This document shows positions 26,670-36,869 of a stretch of DNA of 64,000 nucleotides, piece after piece. The stretch comes from Methylotuvimicrobium alcaliphilum 20Z (GTDB taxonomy: Bacteria > Pseudomonadota > Gammaproteobacteria > Methylococcales > Methylomonadaceae), in assembly GCF_000968535.2 (NCBI RefSeq), contig NC_016112.1, positions 1,798,001-1,862,000 on the forward strand, written 5' to 3'. Position numbers and translations under genes: made by a program. The notes under the pieces were generated by a model that did no database searches, was not told the DNA's origin, and worked only from the letters and a program-made list of their open reading frames with translations. How positions within the stretch are numbered: the stretch's first letter is position 1; every line of letters begins with the position of its first letter.

Positions 26670-27530
26670 TCACTCTTGGAAGTAGCTGTCGGATTCGGCC
26701 AGTAATTGTTGGGCTTCTTGTTGCGCCATGGTATTGGAAAGGGACAGGCCCGGCACATTCGGGTCAGCCTGCAGTACTTCGCGCAGCAAACGGTCGTGGA
26801 GATCACGATCATACAGCATCCGAGCATAATTGCGTGCCAAGGCGACCTTGACGGCCAGATCGTTACCGCGCGACAGTTCTATCGCGCGCTCGAAATGGCT
26901 TTTAGCGGTTTCCGGATCGCCGCCCAAAGCCGGCGATAATTGCGAGCGGAGCAGTCCCAGATAGAAATGCGCCCGTCCGGAATCGAAGGACTCGTCCAAT
27001 TCGAGTATTCTTTCGAATAACGATTCGATTTTCGGTCGGTCGGCAATCGCATCCCAATCGCGGCTGTGAGCTTGCAGCCACGAAGCCCAAGTCAGTCCGT
27101 AGGTGTACAGAACATTCAAGGATGCACGATCGGCATTTTGCAAAGCCGGTGCGAAAGCGTCATGAGGCAATCGGTCGATCCGACATAGGGAGGGCCGTTC
27201 CAAACACAGAGCCCGTTCGGCGTAAGCGCGCGCTTTATTGCTGAGGTTACGGGCACGGGACGTCTCCCTCACCAATTCCGATGCATACAATGCATAGAGC
27301 TTAGCGCCGGAAACCAGCAGGTCCGTATTTTCCGGTTGTTGCTCGATCAATCCGTCGGTCATCAATAGATAAGCCGGCAAGCCTTCGCGCACGATCTCGA
27401 TGTCGTTCTGATCGAGAATTGCCGAGGACAGAGAGTCGGAAAGGTTTTGAAGGGAAGCGCTCACGCAGCCCATCAAAAACGCCGATAAAACCGGCAATAA
27501 AATAAATCGGGTTATTTTCGCTATGGGCAT
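26670..27530 (-). CDS. tatT: TRAP transporter TatT component (TPR lipoprotein)
   Basis: Periplasmic helical protein of the TatT (TP0956-like) family, which pairs with DctP-type receptors and may bind a hydrophobic ligand. It has 286 residues, a lipoprotein signal with lipobox LMGC (Cys at about 22), then TPR-like helices; the family blocks EIVREGLPAYLLMTDGLIEQ, YGLTWASWLQAHS and HFYLGLLRSQLSPALGGDPE are visible. First gene of the TRAP block, 155 bases downstream of the enediyne thioesterase on the same strand. TatT systems have been suggested to move amphipathic molecules, which makes its place next to a polyketide cassette interesting. Confidence 0.9.
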   Translation of the reverse strand: MPIAKITRFILLPVLSAFLMGCVSASLQNLSDSLSSAILDQNDIEIVREGLPAYLLMTDGLIEQQPENTDLLVSGAKLYALYASELVRETSRARNLSNKARAYAERALCLERPSLCRIDRLPHDAFAPALQNADRASLNVLYTYGLTWASWLQAHSRDWDAIADRPKIESLFERILELDESFDSGRAHFYLGLLRSQLSPALGGDPETAKSHFERAIELSRGNDLAVKVALARNYARMLYDRDLHDRLLREVLQADPNVPGLSLSNTMAQQEAQQLLAESDSYFQE

Positions 27531-27685
27531 AGGATTATTCAGAAAAATTCGATATTCGGCCGGTCATTATACCTTTATTGATCAGCGAAAGAATACAGAA
27601 GCTAAAAGCGGATCGCTAAAGAGTAGCATCTATAATCGCTGCTTCGGGGTTGCATAAATTCGGAGTTGAATCCAAGATTGAATTT

Positions 27686-28111
27686 TCAGATTTCAAATTC
27701 GTATAACGCCAAGCGTAGCGATTGAGGAAGTGGCGTAGGGCGCATTGTCGTTCCCTCTTTCATCATAGAGGCGATTTGTTGTTCGCCGCTGGCGATCAAT
27801 TCTTCAGTGTTTTCTTGACGGACTCTTAGATAATCAAATTTCATCGTAACGCGATTTTGTGTGATCTGAGTTGCAAACATTTTTATGAGCACTTCGTCCA
27901 ATGCGAACAACTCCTGAAAATATTCGCACGATACCCGCGTCGTTACTAGGCTTAACCCTTGCCCAAGCGCATCGATCACGTCGGGTGCATAATCGCGTAG
28001 AAATATTTCACGTACTCGGCCTTGCCAACGTATATGGTTGGCGAAATAGACATTGCCGACCAAGTTGGTTTCTTCAAAACTAACGATGTGCCGATATTCG
28101 TAGGCTTTCAT
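27686..28111 (-). CDS. enediyne-type hotdog thioesterase
   Basis: Acyl-ACP thioesterase of 141 residues that releases the polyene from the iterative enediyne synthase (the E10/CalE7/DynE7 family). The N-terminus YEYRHIVSFEETNLVGNVYF is the characteristic signature, followed by NHIRWQGRVREIFLRDYAP, with the Asn and Arg used in place of a catalytic acid in this family. ATG at 28111 is one base after the synthase stop, with GGAAG just upstream, so the two genes are coupled. This gene next to the synthase is one of the strongest markers of an enediyne cassette. Confidence 0.92.
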   Translation of the reverse strand: MKAYEYRHIVSFEETNLVGNVYFANHIRWQGRVREIFLRDYAPDVIDALGQGLSLVTTRVSCEYFQELFALDEVLIKMFATQITQNRVTMKFDYLRVRQENTEELIASGEQQIASMMKEGTTMRPTPLPQSLRLALYEFEI

Positions 28112-28112
28112 A

Positions 28113-31100
28113 TTACTTCCCGAATGCTGCCGGCGATTTTGATTGGCGATTTTGTTCGATCAATACCGAAAACATCAATGGCGAAGAAGTGCCTTTGAGC
28201 TTTGCGATGTAGGTGGCAATGACGAAAGGGCCGGCTGTAAAAGTGACCCATCCGTCTTTTTCAGCCGATTGTAAGGTCAACGGGTGATTGGCGCTTGCGC
28301 CTGCTTTTTTCAAGCATTCGATGGCACCCCAAACGCGGGTCGCCGTTCGATCCAGGTTTTCTCCGAATTGTTCGACGGTCAACCGCGCCAATGCAAAGCG
28401 TTCTTTGCCGAGTAAGTCTTCCCACGCGGTAATCGGCCGATCGGTAACGGTTTCTAAATCGCAAGCGACTTGTGATTCGCTTGTAACCGCGAAAACCCAA
28501 CCCTCAGCATGTGCTACGGAAATCGTTCGGCCATCGACGGATTCGGGTTTGCCGTCGCTACGGCGCAAAATAGTGTTTTTATTGCCCAAGGCCAATTGGA
28601 TTGCAGTCTTGGTCGGTTCTTCGGCAGCATGGCTGTCTTTGCGTAACAAGACGAAGTTCAAATCGTGTGGTTTAACGATTGCATAAATCTTGCGCTGCAG
28701 ATAAGGCGCAATTAAACCAACAGGCCAAGTTTCCCAATCGATGTTCGTAATCTCGCGCAAATGTAGGCCTTGCCAAATTTCTTTCAAAAAGCCCGCATGG
28801 CTTCGAATTTCGAGGTCGTAGCAAAATTCATCGTGTCGTTGCCACCGTTCTCGGGCTAAGACATATATCGGGCCGTCGATATTCAAGTCTTTCGGTATCC
28901 AGCGTTCTAAGGCGGTGGGTAACACGATTGCATGCGGAATGCAGGCTTGAATCGCGTGGAGGGCTGCATCTCGAGTACCGGGATCGCCTATCAGTAAGGT
29001 TTGCGGCAAAAAGCGGGCAAACCAAGTTTCTTTCGAAAGGTCTGTGCCGATATCGGCAGTACATTGAAATGCGGAAAGCTGCCGATAGGCTTTTACTTGT
29101 CGAAAGCGGCCATCTTGAAAAAATAAAGGGCCGTAAAGTTCGGCGTCCGGGTCGATGGCTATTTTATGTGGATTAGTTGAATTCTCCTGAGCTGCTTCGT
29201 CGCGATAATTATTCGGACAGGCATCGAATCTTAATATCGCATGGAAGTGATCGATTTGGAATGCGGTCTGGCTGAAACGTAGAGCGACCTCGATGCTCTG
29301 GTCCTCTTTAACTAAAGCAACGGTGCGCAACGTAACGATCTCGTTGGGAGGCACTACGATCGGGTGGGCAAAACGCAAGTCCTGGAAGGAAGGAGTTTCA
29401 GTCCGGCCAGTGACCGACCGGGCTGCTTGCACCATAGCTTCCATTCCGATGACAGCCGGAAAAATATGTTCGCCTTGGTAAACATGATCGTTCAAATAAG
29501 GATCGTTGTTTAATGAAATTTCAGAATCGGTCACTAATTCGATTCCCGGATAAAATAGCCCGGGCTTTTCTATAAATCGAAGAAAAGGTAATTCGTTGGT
29601 CGGCAGAACCGGCAAAGGCGGAGTAATGCCTAAACGGCCGCTTATTACCACGTTTGAACTCGGCAATTCCAAATCCAGCAACCGGTTCAACCATTCGATG
29701 CCTTGTTCCGGCGATATCGGGCTAATCCCTTCACGTAATAAAGTGTCGATACGGCCTAAGCGCTCACCCATGCCGACGCCCGACCATATAGACCATTCGA
29801 GAGAAAGGCAACGACAAGCGGGGTTACGCTCTTTGAACGAATCGGTTTCATGGCTCAGCCAAGCATTCGCCAATGCATAATCTGCTTCGCCACGCATTCC
29901 AACGCGGCCAATAATCGAGCTGAAGTTAATTAATAGCTTGAGTTTGCCGGAGTCGACCGATGCCAGTAGATGCTTAAGGCCGGATATTTTGGGAGACAAT
30001 GTGCGCTTTAGAATCTCAATATCCAAGTCGTGGATCAATCTGGGCTCATTGACGCCTGCGCCATGTAAAATAGCGGTAATCGCGCCGAATTCGGATTCCG
30101 CTTGCTTTACGGCGTTGTGAATACTATCCGCATCGCCGACATCGGCGGCATAATAGCGGAATGCTATGTCGGCCTCACTGAAACGCATCAGGTTTTCATC
30201 TAACACGGTATCGTTTTCCGGTAATGCGCGTCCCAAGAGTATCAAGCGTAGACCATGCACGCGCGCCAGCGAAAAGGCGCATTCGGCGGCGATGCCTTTA
30301 CCGCCGCCACTGACTAACAGCACATCGCCCGATGTTAATAACGAATTTCCGCTATCGTCGGCAAGAGTGGCAATTAAACGCAAAACCCGTTCCGATCGTT
30401 GTCCTGAACTATCGTAAATCGCTTCACAAAAACCGTCGGCAGCAAGCGTTTCGGCAACAATCCAAGATAACGCTTCTTGGCGATAGGGCGTATCGATAAC
30501 GCTAACGGATAATCCATCGGCTTCTTCAAACAAGGTTCTTGCAAATGCCGAGGCAAAACCGTTGTGCTGAACCAGAATGAAAGACCTTGGCGTTCCGTCT
30601 TGTTCCAACGCGACTTGTGCCGCATCCAACAGTAATCGGTCGTATCCGGAGTCTGGGGTGGGAGGGAGACAGAGCAAAACGCCCGTGCCGCCGATCGACT
30701 CAAGCCGCTTTAATAAAGGGGCGGCCAGTATATGATCTTCAGGGGCAAATACACGCCAAGACGAAGGCTGTTGTCTTTGACGGTCATTAGAAGAGGGCTT
30801 GGCTGGCTTTAATTCGCAGGGGCGCTGTTCGATAGTGAAGGCTCTTACCCAATTTTCTAGTCCTTGAGGCGCTGTATGTCGTTCGATATCGGCGTCATTA
30901 TTAACGGTGCGCATCGATTCCAGAAATCGGGCTGCTTGGCCAACGGTGGCGTGTGCGTATTCCGTCGGCGCCAACGAAACCGGCAGATTCAGTTTCCGTG
31001 CGGCGTCGGCCATAATTTGTCCGATGCTGATCGAGTTAAGATGCAAATCCCGTAATAAATGATGTTGGTCTTGAATTTCCGAAGCGGGCAGTTCAACTTT

Positions 31101-33941
31101 TTGAGCCAGCATTTGACGAAGTAACTGTAAAGCGTCGAGGCGTTCGGAGGTTTTCGGTAAAGCCTCATTCCGCGGATCACGGATAAGGGCTTCGGTGTTC
31201 GTTTTCGGCGCCGAGTCGTTTAAACGGTTTTCGATAGTATCTGTTGGTGCTGCCTCGCAAGGGTTGGATAAAAACGACAAGGGTCGTAACGGGTCGAAAT
31301 ACCGTGTAAATCGATCCGCGAACAAGCCTCGGGTTTTGATTGGCTGCCCAAGTGCGTAAGCCGCGCCGATTGCCATGAGCAGCCCTTGTAAAGACGGCCC
31401 CGAGGAATCGAGCGCCACGACAGGCGTGGTGTGGTCGGTTTTAAGTAAGCCGCTGAGTATGCGTCCAGGGCCGACTTCCAGACAAAGATCGCAATGCGGT
31501 AGCAGTTTGGTGAGCGCTTCGGTGAAACGAACCGGAGAAGTTAATTGTTCCCCAAGATGTTTTGGAAAATGAATGTCCGACAAAAAACCGCCAGTTACGG
31601 TCGATACGACGGGCCGGATAATTGAATGAAAATTCTCGGATTCCAGAGACCGGGTCAATTGCTCGGCGGCAAGCGCCATCGAAGGCGAATGAAAGGCATG
31701 TGTAATCGGTAACAGGGTAAATGCAATATCTTGCGCTTGAGCGAGAGTCATCACACGGCGAATGGCATCGGTATCGCCGGCTATCACGCATTGGTTACTG
31801 CTGTTCAAACCGGCAACGACGACGCCGGATTCTTGGCCGATTAGCGCTTGCGTGTTGGCTTCATTGGCTCCTATAACCGCCATTGCACCTTCAGACCGTT
31901 TATCGGCAGACATGATCGCGCCACGCCGGCGAACGATGCGCATCAAAGCCTGTTCGTCTAAAGCGCCGGCCCAATGCAGGGCAGTTAATTCGCCCAAGCT
32001 GTGACCAGCTGCTATTTGCGCTTCGATACCGACGGCGTCAAGTAAGCGCAAGCCTGCGATTTCAGCGAGGGCGATCGCCGGTTGAGCATGACCGGTATCT
32101 TCAGGATCGCCTGGTAGCGGCGGTTGTTGGTCATAATATAAGCTGTCGATTTCGCTAAAGCGTTTGCCCATCGCGCCGCCTGTGAACCGTACAGGCGAAG
32201 CTTGGCCGGGAAATAAAAAGGCGATGCGCGGAGCCGTTTCGCCACAGCCTAAAAACACGCCTGCTTCGGTATCGAATCCGGAGCTTTTTTCTTCGTCAAG
32301 CCAACCGTGCAAAATGCCGAGGTTTTCTTCCAGTTGTTTCGGAGTTGCAGCGACGACAGCAGCGCGGACGCTGCAGGGCTTGATCGCGTTTGTCAGCGCG
32401 GCGGCCAAATCGGTCAATTCGGCATAAGAAAGAGAAGGTGCTAATTGCCGCAAGTGTTCGGTCGATTCGATTAGAGCGACCGGGGTTTCGGCGCAGAAAA
32501 TAAACAACTCGCAATCTTGTCGGCTGCGTATTAGTGCGGTTTCGCGTGACGTTAAGCTTTTTCGGCGAGCCGTCGATGCGCCTTCCAAGGTGACATGTAC
32601 ATTAATACCGCCGAAACCGAAAGAACTGACACCGGCTCTTAACGGCTGTTCTTCTGGCCAGCTAACGCCTGTTTCCAGAAGGCGTAGATTTCCTTGCTCG
32701 AATACCCGATGAGGACTGTCGATGGCGGTGGCGGGTGGTAAAATTTGGCTATGCAAAGCCATGAGTGCTTTTGTGAGTCCGGCCATGCCCGCCGCGGCCT
32801 TGGTATGGCCGATATTGGCTTTTATCGAACCGATCGTTGCGGGTGTTCGGTTGTCCGCCAGTAATTCGGACAAAGCATTCAGTTCGACTTCATCGCCGAC
32901 CGCCGTGCCGGTGCCGTGACCTTCAAACAAAGGCACGGTGCCGATTCCATAGCCGGCTCGCCGGTAAGCGCGTTGCATGGCGAGTTGTTGTCCCGATAGT
33001 TCAGGGCGGGTCATGCCTCCGCTGCCGTCGGATGAAATTCCCCAGCCGCGAATAAAGCCATAACAACGAAGCCCCCTGCCTAAGGCTTCGTCATGTCGCA
33101 TTAATAAAGCGAAGCCGCAGCCTTCGCCGGGTAAAAATCCGCTTGGATTTCTATCGTAAACCCGCATGCTGCCGCGGGAAAGAGCGCCGACGCGAGAAAA
33201 ACCGATCAGTTCGAAAGGATCGAGGCTCAAATCGACACCGCCGACCAATGCGGCATCCAAATCGCCCGATTGCAAAGCGGTGCAGGCTTGTGCAACGGCA
33301 AGCAACGACGAACTGCAAGCACCGTCAACGGTAAATCCGCCGCCCTGGAAATTGAAAAAGTTGCAGATTCGTCCCGCTATCGTGTTGGCGAGACCGCCTG
33401 CCAAGGTTTCCTCGCCGACCGGCTCGAAAGGGGCTTTATAATGTTGTTCCATGAGCCGCAAGAAATCGCGGCGTTTGTCGTTGTCCCAACCTTCGGCGGT
33501 CAAGCGTTCGTTTAGCACTCTTTGAACATAGGGCCAGCGCAAACGCATCAAAGCTGCTCGAGAGAACTCTCCGGTCAGCGTATTACCGACAATGACGCCG
33601 GTGCTTTCTTTCGGTAAGCCGATACCGTTCGGCAGACCGGCGTCCTCGAGTGCGCGAGCGGCAATATCGAGCGCCAGCCAATGTGTCGTATCGGTGCTAC
33701 GAAAAGTCGAACCGGCAATGCGGAACTTTTGCCGGTCGAATGAATAACCCTCGAGCACGGCCGCCTCTTTGACGTATATCGAGTCGGAATGCTCGGTCCG
33801 GTTCTCTAAATAGTCCTGCAGGTTGAGCCGTTCGGACGGCAAACGCCTAAACGCGCGGCGTTGGGCTAATACGTTTTCCCACAGCGCTTGCGGCGAGTCG
33901 GCATCGGGGTAACGGCATGCAATTCCGACAATCGCGATCAT
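28113..33941 (-). CDS. pksE: iterative type I enediyne polyketide synthase (KS-AT-ACP-KR-DH-PPTase)
   Basis: Builds a linear polyene precursor by iterative condensation of malonyl units. ATG at 33941 overlaps the unbU stop as ATGA and gives 1942 residues, close to SgcE and CalE8; an upstream in-frame start would add 29 residues inside unbU. Domains in order: KS (about 1-450; Cys209 in DGACSSS, His342 in EGHGTGT, His379 in NIGHTK); AT (about 570-870; Ser648 in GHSLGE, His751); ACP (about 930-1010; Ser970 in RDLHLNSI, the enediyne-type sequence); KR (about 1200-1410; nucleotide motif GGGKGIAA, Tyr1355); DH (about 1475-1690; His1486 in NDHVYQGEHIFP); C-terminal phosphopantetheinyl transferase (about 1780-1940; VACDLE with Asp1828, WGAIECLKKAG with Glu1875). 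All key residues are present, so the enzyme looks active and able to modify its own ACP. Confidence 0.95.
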   Translation of the reverse strand: MIAIVGIACRYPDADSPQALWENVLAQRRAFRRLPSERLNLQDYLENRTEHSDSIYVKEAAVLEGYSFDRQKFRIAGSTFRSTDTTHWLALDIAARALEDAGLPNGIGLPKESTGVIVGNTLTGEFSRAALMRLRWPYVQRVLNERLTAEGWDNDKRRDFLRLMEQHYKAPFEPVGEETLAGGLANTIAGRICNFFNFQGGGFTVDGACSSSLLAVAQACTALQSGDLDAALVGGVDLSLDPFELIGFSRVGALSRGSMRVYDRNPSGFLPGEGCGFALLMRHDEALGRGLRCYGFIRGWGISSDGSGGMTRPELSGQQLAMQRAYRRAGYGIGTVPLFEGHGTGTAVGDEVELNALSELLADNRTPATIGSIKANIGHTKAAAGMAGLTKALMALHSQILPPATAIDSPHRVFEQGNLRLLETGVSWPEEQPLRAGVSSFGFGGINVHVTLEGASTARRKSLTSRETALIRSRQDCELFIFCAETPVALIESTEHLRQLAPSLSYAELTDLAAALTNAIKPCSVRAAVVAATPKQLEENLGILHGWLDEEKSSGFDTEAGVFLGCGETAPRIAFLFPGQASPVRFTGGAMGKRFSEIDSLYYDQQPPLPGDPEDTGHAQPAIALAEIAGLRLLDAVGIEAQIAAGHSLGELTALHWAGALDEQALMRIVRRRGAIMSADKRSEGAMAVIGANEANTQALIGQESGVVVAGLNSSNQCVIAGDTDAIRRVMTLAQAQDIAFTLLPITHAFHSPSMALAAEQLTRSLESENFHSIIRPVVSTVTGGFLSDIHFPKHLGEQLTSPVRFTEALTKLLPHCDLCLEVGPGRILSGLLKTDHTTPVVALDSSGPSLQGLLMAIGAAYALGQPIKTRGLFADRFTRYFDPLRPLSFLSNPCEAAPTDTIENRLNDSAPKTNTEALIRDPRNEALPKTSERLDALQLLRQMLAQKVELPASEIQDQHHLLRDLHLNSISIGQIMADAARKLNLPVSLAPTEYAHATVGQAARFLESMRTVNNDADIERHTAPQGLENWVRAFTIEQRPCELKPAKPSSNDRQRQQPSSWRVFAPEDHILAAPLLKRLESIGGTGVLLCLPPTPDSGYDRLLLDAAQVALEQDGTPRSFILVQHNGFASAFARTLFEEADGLSVSVIDTPYRQEALSWIVAETLAADGFCEAIYDSSGQRSERVLRLIATLADDSGNSLLTSGDVLLVSGGGKGIAAECAFSLARVHGLRLILLGRALPENDTVLDENLMRFSEADIAFRYYAADVGDADSIHNAVKQAESEFGAITAILHGAGVNEPRLIHDLDIEILKRTLSPKISGLKHLLASVDSGKLKLLINFSSIIGRVGMRGEADYALANAWLSHETDSFKERNPACRCLSLEWSIWSGVGMGERLGRIDTLLREGISPISPEQGIEWLNRLLDLELPSSNVVISGRLGITPPLPVLPTNELPFLRFIEKPGLFYPGIELVTDSEISLNNDPYLNDHVYQGEHIFPAVIGMEAMVQAARSVTGRTETPSFQDLRFAHPIVVPPNEIVTLRTVALVKEDQSIEVALRFSQTAFQIDHFHAILRFDACPNNYRDEAAQENSTNPHKIAIDPDAELYGPLFFQDGRFRQVKAYRQLSAFQCTADIGTDLSKETWFARFLPQTLLIGDPGTRDAALHAIQACIPHAIVLPTALERWIPKDLNIDGPIYVLARERWQRHDEFCYDLEIRSHAGFLKEIWQGLHLREITNIDWETWPVGLIAPYLQRKIYAIVKPHDLNFVLLRKDSHAAEEPTKTAIQLALGNKNTILRRSDGKPESVDGRTISVAHAEGWVFAVTSESQVACDLETVTDRPITAWEDLLGKERFALARLTVEQFGENLDRTATRVWGAIECLKKAGASANHPLTLQSAEKDGWVTFTAGPFVIATYIAKLKGTSSPLMFSVLIEQNRQSKSPAAFGK

Positions 33942-34879
33942 TTTCCGGCACTCTCGGCAAGTTGCGCATTCTGGAACAGTCGTTGGCGGTGTGCGATCAG
34001 ATACAGCCCGGCTCCCCGGCAAGCGCAAACGGCAAATAATGCGATAAACAATCCGAACACGATATTTTCAATCAGCAACAGTGCATAAACGGCGGCAACG
34101 GCCAGGCCGAACAGGATTTGGCGGAATGGATTTAAAGGCGTCGTGGCCGGATCCGGAATCATATAAAGCGTAAACAGGATAAAAGCGGCGCTGGTCATGG
34201 GAATCAGAGGTACGATCCAAGGAATATCGAAATACCAACTGCGTAGAAAGGCTTGCAGCAAAAAACCGCCGATCCAGGCGATGCATAACGGTAGACGACC
34301 GGTAAAATAAGCATGAACAATAATACCGCTGATTAAAATGAACCCCGGAATAATCCAATGCCAAAGGCCGGTGACGTTTTCGGTGAATTGATAGGGCGGA
34401 GCGAGGCCGATCCATGGAAATAGCAGCAAGGTTACCGTAATACCGAAATTCGATGGATTGAAAATATGCTGCGAACCTTGACCGACAGGCGCCCTAAAAA
34501 CGATTTTGGACGCGATCGATAACGCGGAAGCGAAAATCATCGGCCAAAGCAGTTCGTTCGGATAAATCAGCATACCGACAGCAAGCCCCGGTATTAGGGC
34601 CGGCAGCAAAAAGATAAATCGGTCCGATAGGCTGTTTCCGTATCGCGGCGCGCGTCGGGTCGAACGGCTATCCACCCACTCCAAGAGCCAATGCGTGAAA
34701 CACGCGCTTGCCACGGCGACGATCGGTTGCAGACCGGATTGCTCGAATCCGAGCACGGTATGTCCAAGAATCGTCCAAAGCGTAATGAGAGCGGCAAAAT
34801 AGCCTAATGCGAACAGGCGTAACTTAGGGCTGCCTTTCGGATAAAAAAAACGGGTCGTGATCGTTTCGTTAATATTCAT
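33938..34879 (-). CDS. unbU: enediyne cassette membrane protein UnbU (E5)
   Basis: One of three conserved but biochemically unassigned proteins that always accompany enediyne synthases. It has 313 residues and about 8-10 membrane helices. HIFNPSNFGITVTLLLFP and MIPDPATTPLNPFRQILFG recall the membrane subunits of Na+-NQR and Rnf complexes (NqrB/RnfD), though the flavin attachment residue is not certain. Both ends overlap the neighbours by four bases (ATGA), tying it to unbV and pksE in one coupled unit. A role in electron transfer or export is inference. Confidence 0.9.
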   Translation of the reverse strand: MNINETITTRFFYPKGSPKLRLFALGYFAALITLWTILGHTVLGFEQSGLQPIVAVASACFTHWLLEWVDSRSTRRAPRYGNSLSDRFIFLLPALIPGLAVGMLIYPNELLWPMIFASALSIASKIVFRAPVGQGSQHIFNPSNFGITVTLLLFPWIGLAPPYQFTENVTGLWHWIIPGFILISGIIVHAYFTGRLPLCIAWIGGFLLQAFLRSWYFDIPWIVPLIPMTSAAFILFTLYMIPDPATTPLNPFRQILFGLAVAAVYALLLIENIVFGLFIALFAVCACRGAGLYLIAHRQRLFQNAQLAESAGK

Positions 34880-36831
34880 AAATTTTCCGCCTCTGCTTCG
34901 CCGAGTATTACAGTGTGCCAGCCCTGTTCGAGGTTGAGCGTCTTACGGTGCATGCTGCCGGCTTGTCCGCGCCAACGCAGTTCAATCTCCAAAGGAGCAT
35001 TACCGGACAGTTTTCCAAGTCCGAAATGGAGATCGGGGCTACGTTGACCGGAATGACCGTTTCCACCGTCGACTTGAGCGACTATTTTTTTTCCATTCGG
35101 TAAATAAACGGTTGCTTGGGCTCCGATTGCCGGATAAGCGGAAATGTCATGATCCGGATGTCCCTCGATAATTCGAGTATGCGCCGAATCGCCGGCGATT
35201 CGAAGGTGTAGACCGATAAAATCGCCGCAGTCAGGGCATTCGTTCCGAAAGAAATACGATCTTTCCCATTGATTGGCTACGACAAAATCCAAGTCGCCGT
35301 CTCCGTCGACATCGGCCACGGCAATGCCGCGACTGACCATCGGATCGTCCAGTTGAAGTTCCGATGCTAAATTGTAGAAACGACCGTCCTCGGCGCGCAC
35401 AAAAAAACCGTTGGCTTCATGGCCACTTAAATCGTCGCCGAGTTTGAAAGAGGGCCAATGCCGAGGATTACTCATCATGCGGTCGTTTCCGGTGCCTAAC
35501 GCTTGCAATTTTGCCCAACGAGGCGTTTCGCCCTTGACGAAACCGGTCGCGACCAGTGCTTCCGGATAACCGCTGTTATCGAAGTCGGCTAGACGCGTGT
35601 CCCAACCCCAACCGGCTCTGGAAAGGCCGAGCTTTTCACTGGCTTGAACATAGGGGGCAACGCCGTCGCGCATGCGTTCCGGCTCGCCGGTGCTCAACCA
35701 TAATAAATTGCTCTCTTGCAAAGCCCATTCGCTGGTGATATTGCTGACGAATAAATCCAATAGGCCATCGCCGTTGAGATCGCCGAAATCGACGCCCATG
35801 CCTTTAAAGGAATCCTGACCCAGCACGAACGATTTCGGCGTGGCGAGGCCCGCTTTACCGCGCAATTCGACCCAATTTAAGCGCCCCGGGGTCGAACGGT
35901 TGTGCAGTAAGCGGTCCGGGCCGAAGTCATGCCCTAAATAAAGTTCCGGCAACAAGTCGCCATCCAAGTCGGCCGCGCCGACCGCCAAGGCCCAGCCGTG
36001 CTCGGTCGCCGGGTCGAGCACGCCGGTTACGGCTCGATAACGAACATTGGGTTGTTCACCGCTTTCGGCACCGTCCCAAAGCAATAAATGCGTTTTGCCG
36101 CCGCTGAACGAACGGGACTTGGTGTCGTGCATCCGCTCGATGCCTGTGCCGCTTGCATCGAGAATTTGCGCGCCGTCCGAAAAATAGTTGCCGATAACCA
36201 AGTCGATATGGCCGTCGCCATCTAAGTCGGCTAGCGTTGCGGCATTGGTAAACCAACGCTCGTTGCCGGGAAAGATATCCACCGGTTTAAAGCTTTCCGC
36301 GGTGAGACCGGTGCTATCGCCACGCTGTAAAAAGGCGACCGGAGTGCGCCCCCAGTAATAAATGATAGCATCGAGTAAGCCATCCTCGTTGAGATCGCCG
36401 AATAGGCAGCCCATCGGCGCCATCGTCGCGGCATCGAATGCCACGGGCGCCGGATGCAATTCGAATGGCGTATAGCGTTCGCCGGTTTCCGGAACGGGCG
36501 CGATGATAACCGAATCGAAGCGCGGATCGACATGGCAGAGATCGTTCGGCAGGCCGTCGCCGTCAAGGTCGCCGAGCGCAACGCTCGCACCGACCGATGA
36601 GATCCACGCGGAAATATGTTCCAAGCTTGGATGAACGTTTCTTACCGAACGCGGGTTTTTTCCGGACGGCTCCGGTAACGCCAAGCGGGTAAAGTCGAAG
36701 CGTCCGGCGATGGCTTTTCGTTCCGAAGGGCTCAAGCTCGGCGGTTGCATAAAGCCGTAAAGAAGGCCGATCCAAACCAGGGCGGCCAACAGCGTCGCGC
36801 GGCGGCGTAGAAGTGGATAAATGCTATTCAT
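34876..36831 (-). CDS. unbV: enediyne cassette FG-GAP/ASPIC-UnbV protein (E4)
   Basis: Secreted or membrane-anchored beta-propeller protein that accompanies enediyne synthases. Starting from ATG at 36831 it has 651 residues: a hydrophobic N-terminal helix (TLLAALVWIGLLYGF), then at least six FG-GAP-type calcium-binding repeats (ALGDLDGDGLPND, FGDLNEDGLLDA, ADLDGDGHIDLVIGN, DFGDLNGDGLLDLFVSN, ADVDGDGDLDFVVAN) and a C-terminal ASPIC/UnbV domain (about 545-650, IGAQATVYLPNGKKIVAQVD). An in-frame start 72 bases upstream would overlap unbL; the chosen one places a signal anchor at the N-terminus. Its biochemical role is unknown. Confidence 0.9.
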   Translation of the reverse strand: MNSIYPLLRRRATLLAALVWIGLLYGFMQPPSLSPSERKAIAGRFDFTRLALPEPSGKNPRSVRNVHPSLEHISAWISSVGASVALGDLDGDGLPNDLCHVDPRFDSVIIAPVPETGERYTPFELHPAPVAFDAATMAPMGCLFGDLNEDGLLDAIIYYWGRTPVAFLQRGDSTGLTAESFKPVDIFPGNERWFTNAATLADLDGDGHIDLVIGNYFSDGAQILDASGTGIERMHDTKSRSFSGGKTHLLLWDGAESGEQPNVRYRAVTGVLDPATEHGWALAVGAADLDGDLLPELYLGHDFGPDRLLHNRSTPGRLNWVELRGKAGLATPKSFVLGQDSFKGMGVDFGDLNGDGLLDLFVSNITSEWALQESNLLWLSTGEPERMRDGVAPYVQASEKLGLSRAGWGWDTRLADFDNSGYPEALVATGFVKGETPRWAKLQALGTGNDRMMSNPRHWPSFKLGDDLSGHEANGFFVRAEDGRFYNLASELQLDDPMVSRGIAVADVDGDGDLDFVVANQWERSYFFRNECPDCGDFIGLHLRIAGDSAHTRIIEGHPDHDISAYPAIGAQATVYLPNGKKIVAQVDGGNGHSGQRSPDLHFGLGKLSGNAPLEIELRWRGQAGSMHRKTLNLEQGWHTVILGEAEAENL

Positions 36832-36869
36832 ATTGCTGGTATCCTCTAAGGTGAGGCTGCGATACAGGC

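Noticed and set aside
27530-27686. Terminator between the thioesterase and tatT
   Set aside because: No convincing stem with a U-run on the minus strand was found, so separation of the two blocks could not be claimed.
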